18,320 bases of DNA, from positions 1 to 18,320 of the forward strand of contig CALJIF010000007.1 of NCBI GenBank assembly GCA_937974275.1, given 5' to 3'. The notes under the pieces were generated by a model. The model ran no database searches and was not told the DNA's origin. It worked only from the letters and a program-made list of their open reading frames with translations. Below, in pieces: positions 14,856 through 18,320 of this stretch (positions within the stretch are counted from its first letter, which is position 1; each line of letters starts with the position of its first letter). The stretch comes from an uncultured Flavobacteriales bacterium (GTDB lineage: Bacteria; Bacteroidota; Bacteroidia; Palsa-965). The position numbers and the translations under genes were made by a program.

Positions 14856-16040
14856 TCAGATGTGTTTCATCACATCGCGCATGGTTACCAATGTTCGTAT
14901 CAGTTCATCATCCGTAATTGTCAACGGAGGCCCAATGCGTAATCCGTAATCGCAAAACAGGAACCAGTCGGTGATGATGCCTTTTTCGAGCAACGCATCA
15001 ATTACTTTTTTATTCAATTCATAGGAGTCGAATAGTACGGCATGCATAAGACCGATACCACGAACTTCCTTTATCGAATTATGTTGCAGATATTCTTTAA
15101 AAAGATGTTGACGACGTGCTGCAGCTTTCGGCAATTCTTCAGCAACAATAACATCTATGCATGCCAAAGCCGCAGCGCAACTCACAGGGTGCCCGCCAAA
15201 TGTGGTAATATGACCCAACACCGGATTTTCGGTGAATGCACTCAAGTTTTCGTGTGAACTCACCATAGCGCCAATCGGCATTCCTCCTCCCATTCCTTTT
15301 GCGAAACAAATGATATCAGGTATCACACCGCTGTGTTCAAAGCCGAACAATTTTCCCGTACGACCAAAGCCCGTTTGGATTTCATCCAAGATGAGCAACG
15401 TCCCGGTTTCATCGCAACGTTTACGTAGCGCAATTAAATACTCATTGTCCGGAACGATAATTCCTGCTTCAGCTTGCACCGGCTCTATAACAACAGCAGC
15501 AGTTTTGGTGGTGATGTGTTGAAGTTGATCAATAGCGTTATAATCGAGCAGCCGCGTATCGGGCAATAATGGACGAAACGAAGTTTTAAAAAACTCACTG
15601 CCCATAATACTTAATGCTCCGTGTGTGCTACCATGGTAGGAATTACGATAACTGATTAATTCACTTCGTTTGGTAATTCGCTTCGCCAATTTTAATGCTG
15701 CTTCAATGGCTTCCGCACCGGAGTTGGTGAAGTACACAGCGTTTAATGAGTCCGGCAATAGGGAAGCGATTCGTTGAGCTAAAACTACCTGTGGACTTTG
15801 TACATATTCGCCGTACACCATGAGGTGCATGTATTTGTCAAGCTGCGCCTGAATAGCTGCTATTACTTTGGGATGACGATGCCCGACGTTACTTACTGAT
15901 ATTCCACTAATGAAATCTACATAGGATTTTCCGGAGGTATCATATAAGTAGATGCCTTCAGCGCGTTCAATTTCCAATCCTAATGGAGCAGGGCTGGTTT
16001 GTCCAACATGTTGCAAAAATAGTTGTCGGTTCGAAAGCAT
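14856..16040 (-). CDS. class III (acetylornithine/GABA-type) PLP-dependent aminotransferase
   Basis: The 394-residue protein is a fold-type I, class III aminotransferase. From the ATG at 16040 the landmarks are FISGISVSNVGHRHPKV (43-59), the phosphate-binding FTNSGAEAIEAALKLAK, the SYHGSTHGA stretch, DEIQTGFGRTG with the PLP-nitrogen Asp219, and the Schiff-base Lys248 in IICFAKGMGGGMPIGAMV; TTFGGHPVSCAAALA follows near 280. It transfers amino groups between an amino acid or amine and a keto acid. Which substrate (acetylornithine, GABA, lysine or another) cannot be fixed, as no arginine-synthesis gene is nearby. An in-frame TTG at 16046 is a less likely start. The TPR-SpoIIE phosphatase gene ends 17 bases upstream on the same strand, so the two are probably co-transcribed despite unrelated functions. 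Confidence 0.95.
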   Translation of the reverse strand: MLSNRQLFLQHVGQTSPAPLGLEIERAEGIYLYDTSGKSYVDFISGISVSNVGHRHPKVIAAIQAQLDKYMHLMVYGEYVQSPQVVLAQRIASLLPDSLNAVYFTNSGAEAIEAALKLAKRITKRSELISYRNSYHGSTHGALSIMGSEFFKTSFRPLLPDTRLLDYNAIDQLQHITTKTAAVVIEPVQAEAGIIVPDNEYLIALRKRCDETGTLLILDEIQTGFGRTGKLFGFEHSGVIPDIICFAKGMGGGMPIGAMVSSHENLSAFTENPVLGHITTFGGHPVSCAAALACIDVIVAEELPKAAARRQHLFKEYLQHNSIKEVRGIGLMHAVLFDSYELNKKVIDALLEKGIITDWFLFCDYGLRIGPPLTITDDELIRTLVTMRDVMKHI

Positions 16041-16057
16041 GCGCAAAGGTAAGTAGT

Positions 16058-18142
16058 TTAATGTGCTCTAAATCCGAATACGCACACATCATCAACCTGC
16101 TCGTAGTTACCTTTCCATTTTGCCAAATGCGTTTCCAATGCGAGTTGTTGTTCCTGCATTGAAGCTGCGCTTACTTCCAGAAGTATGGCTTTCAGTCCGG
16201 ATAATTTCATCTTTTTGCCTTTCTCTCCGCCAAATTGATCGGCGTAACCGTCCGTAAATAGATATACGCAATCACCTTGTTGCAGTTCTACCTCGTGAGC
16301 AACAAATGGAATGCGATCTTCCTCTTTAGTAACGCTTACAGAAGTTTTGGTCGGCGCAAATTCAATAATTTCTGAATTGCGAATAACCCACAGCGGTCGC
16401 ATGGCGCCTGAAAAATGCAATACGCGTGTTTTCTCATTAAACATGCACACTGCAGCATCCATACCATCACGCACATCCGTATCGGAGTTACGGCGAGAAA
16501 ATAGTGAGGTGATATTCGTGCGCATTCGGTTGAGTAATGCAGCAGGTTCAGTAATGCCTAATTCATTTACTCCTTCCTGAAATAAATCGTGAGCTAGAAA
16601 AGTCATAAATGCTCCCGGAACACCATGCCCTGTGCAGTCAATTACAGCAAATACTGTGTTATTGCCCCATTTTTCTACGATAAAGAAATCTCCGCTTACA
16701 ATGTCTTTTGGTTTAAACACCAGAAAAGATTCTTTAAAGTAGCGTGAAATAATTTCAGGTGTAGGTAGCAATGCTTGTTGAATACGCTTAGCATACATGA
16801 TGCTATCTGTGATATCCTTGTTTTTTTCTTCTACCAGTTTTTTCTGTTCCTGAATGGTATTATTTTGTTGTTCCAGCAAGTTGGCAGTGCGTTGTTTGCG
16901 TTTATATCCCGTAAACAAAACCAAAGCTAATATTGCCACGAGAATTGCAACTGCAATCATAAAATTGCGGAATGTGTGCGCTTTGGAAAGCTCTGTCTTT
17001 TGTATTTGAATTTGTTGTTCTTTCTTTTCGGTTTCGTATTTCTTCTCCAGTTCCGAAACTTGTCGGGCAATGTCCTGTGTCATTACTGAATCTTTGCTGG
17101 CTGCGGATAGCTTCTGAAACTGATACGCCATGTTGTAATTACCAAGTGAAGCAAACGTTTCCGATTTGTTCGAGTAAATTTTGAACAATAAAGCATATCC
17201 TCCGATTCGCTCTGCTGCTTGTTGCGCGGAATCTAAGTACAACAGAGCGTTGTTGTATTGTTGTAATGCATGATACGTGGAACTGATGTGTAAATACGAA
17301 TTACTCAATTCATGCAGATCACCCATTGATCTTCTGGTTTCCAATGCACGAAATTGATAGTATAAAGCAGAGTCGTATTGACCATCGGTTGAATAAATTT
17401 CTGCCAGATTGTTGAAGGTTGTGGAAAGCCCGTATTGATCATTCAACTCCGTTTTAATTTTTATGGATTCTTTAAACCAAGGAATGGCATCCTTACCGCG
17501 TCCACTCATCACATAAACCGAACCTAAATTATTAAGTGTCCACGATTGCATTTTTTTGTTGCCGAATCGCTCGTAGATGCCCAGTGCCAGCTTGTCGTAA
17601 TCCAATGCTTTATCATACTGTCGCAAATCCGCCATGCAATTTGCCATACCCAAATACGCTGAAGCAATTCCCAAACTATCGCCCGCTCGTTCCCGGGCAC
17701 GTAAACTGCGTGTATAATCGATCATGGCTTTGCTTAGATCACCTTTGAAGTACCATGCATTTCCTGAACCCAACAGTAACAATCCGTGTTCCTTGGGATA
17801 TTTTAAGGTGTCAATAGTTGCTATACCTGCATAGAATTCGTTAACCGCCTGTACATAACGCCCGGAATAGTCGTGGTACATGCCTTTGTAGTATGCAATT
17901 TCGGATAGCAAAACGAAATTGTTTTTCTGTTCGGCAAATCGCTGTGCAATGGGTAGAATGGAATCCAATAAAACGCTGTCTGTTCTTTCGGCCGCGTATT
18001 TTAATGTAGTTACGAGTAAGCGATGCCGTGTTGAATCGGGTGTGGATGATTTTTTCAACTCGGAAGGAACTTGAAACGCACGTTGCGAAATCCCGGTAAA
18101 CCAGAAAAGCAGTAGCAAGTACACGATGAGCTGTCGCTTCAT
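16058..18142 (-). CDS. TPR-repeat membrane protein with SpoIIE (PP2C-type) phosphatase domain
   Basis: The 694-residue protein has a signal peptide (MKRQLIVYLLLLFWFTG, cleaved near residue 20). It then carries a helical region with several tetratricopeptide repeats at about 80-350 (for example ASAYLGMANCMADLRQYDKA and STTFNNLAEIYSTDGQYDSA). A coiled coil (about 358-388) leads into one membrane helix at about 393-411 and a second cytoplasmic coiled coil. The C-terminal SpoIIE/PP2C domain (about 450-694) has metal-binding acids in VSGDFF (Asp485), VIDCTGHGVPG (Asp502), LFTDGYADQ (Asp631) and DDVCVFG. It would sense something outside the membrane and dephosphorylate Ser/Thr on a partner, often an anti-sigma-antagonist. 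No partner gene is in view. ATGs at 18142 and 18166 are possible; the signal peptide favours 18142. Confidence 0.93.
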   Translation of the reverse strand: MKRQLIVYLLLLFWFTGISQRAFQVPSELKKSSTPDSTRHRLLVTTLKYAAERTDSVLLDSILPIAQRFAEQKNNFVLLSEIAYYKGMYHDYSGRYVQAVNEFYAGIATIDTLKYPKEHGLLLLGSGNAWYFKGDLSKAMIDYTRSLRARERAGDSLGIASAYLGMANCMADLRQYDKALDYDKLALGIYERFGNKKMQSWTLNNLGSVYVMSGRGKDAIPWFKESIKIKTELNDQYGLSTTFNNLAEIYSTDGQYDSALYYQFRALETRRSMGDLHELSNSYLHISSTYHALQQYNNALLYLDSAQQAAERIGGYALLFKIYSNKSETFASLGNYNMAYQFQKLSAASKDSVMTQDIARQVSELEKKYETEKKEQQIQIQKTELSKAHTFRNFMIAVAILVAILALVLFTGYKRKQRTANLLEQQNNTIQEQKKLVEEKNKDITDSIMYAKRIQQALLPTPEIISRYFKESFLVFKPKDIVSGDFFIVEKWGNNTVFAVIDCTGHGVPGAFMTFLAHDLFQEGVNELGITEPAALLNRMRTNITSLFSRRNSDTDVRDGMDAAVCMFNEKTRVLHFSGAMRPLWVIRNSEIIEFAPTKTSVSVTKEEDRIPFVAHEVELQQGDCVYLFTDGYADQFGGEKGKKMKLSGLKAILLEVSAASMQEQQLALETHLAKWKGNYEQVDDVCVFGFRAH

Positions 18143-18248
18143 GACTTGAATATACAGTAAACCCATTAGCAATCGTTAACAATACTTTGATCCTATTAAC
18201 AGCCGAAATATTTTGTTTAACGTATTCTTGAAAAAATCAAAAACCCTT

Positions 18249-18320
18249 ATGCCTATGAGAACTTTCTTACTAGTTTTTTTGAGTGCTGTATTGCTTTCGG
18301 CTTGCACTGTTATTCGTCCC
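18249..18320 (+). CDS. lipoprotein, N-terminal part (cut by window edge)
   Basis: Only the first 24 codons are in the window. From the ATG at 18249 the translation is a lipoprotein signal with lipobox LLSAC, so Cys19 would be lipidated (Cys17 if the second ATG at 18255 is the true start). The basic Arg and short hydrophobic core are typical. The mature protein begins TVIRP and its function cannot be told. It is divergent from the TPR-SpoIIE gene across about 106 bases. Upstream, TTTG at 18186-18189 and a near -7 element TATTTTG at 18209-18215, 19 bases apart, form a possible but imperfect promoter. Confidence 0.7.
   Translation, partial: MPMRTFLLVFLSAVLLSACTVIRP

Noticed and set aside
14859..14876. 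Hairpin GATGTG-TTTCAT-CACATC between the convergent CoA-binding and aminotransferase genes
   Set aside because: The 6-bp stem lies inside the end of the aminotransferase coding region and no T-run follows on either strand, so a terminator call is not supported.

Overview
The window looks like an ordinary chromosomal stretch of a member of the Bacteroidota. A secreted protein carries a type IX secretion (T9SS) sorting domain. A TonB-dependent receptor begins with a carboxypeptidase-regulatory-like domain. There is a TPR-SpoIIE phosphatase of the kind common in this phylum. Several starts are preceded by the Bacteroidota -7 element TAnnTTTG instead of a clear Shine-Dalgarno site. The base composition is moderately AT-rich and the standard code fits every gene. 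The T9SS makes a Flavobacteriia, Chitinophagia or Cytophagia-like lineage likely, but I cannot go lower. No rRNA, tRNA, CRISPR array, insertion sequence or prophage gene was seen, and no gap between genes exceeds 300 bases.

Layout. 1-1644 (minus): a small secreted Cys-containing helical protein, then an OmpR-type response regulator whose stop overlaps (ATGA) the start of a histidine kinase that runs off the left edge. 1686-3321 (minus): a VOC-fold protein followed closely by a type II NADH dehydrogenase. 3420-4127 (minus): a YoaK/DUF1275 membrane protein. 4258-6014 (minus): a lipoprotein and a T9SS cargo protein, probably one transcript. 6154-7374 (plus): an MFS transporter. 7398-8591 (minus): an AAA ATPase of the DUF4143 type. 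8714-13046 (minus): a TonB-dependent receptor, an alpha/beta hydrolase and a DUF2279 protein in one run. 13187-14837 (plus): a second MFS transporter and a CoA-binding protein. 14856-18142 (minus): a TPR-SpoIIE phosphatase and a class III aminotransferase. 18249-end (plus): the start of a lipoprotein gene.

The most interesting non-coding signal lies in front of the DUF4143 ATPase. Three 18-bp palindromes of the form TGCTTAnTGTAnTAAGCA (8598-8615, 8630-8647, 8663-8680) are spaced 32 and 33 bp apart, about three helical turns. They bracket a perfect -7 element (TATATTTG on the minus strand, 8614-8621). This looks like a cooperative operator array. The ATPase itself has a winged-helix-like segment, and the last codons of its own gene repeat 14 bases of the same motif in inverted orientation. 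Together these suggest an autoregulated, possibly cassette-like unit. The rest of the window is housekeeping, transport, signalling and envelope functions. Several starts are non-ATG: GTG for the response regulator, the hydrolase and the second MFS gene.
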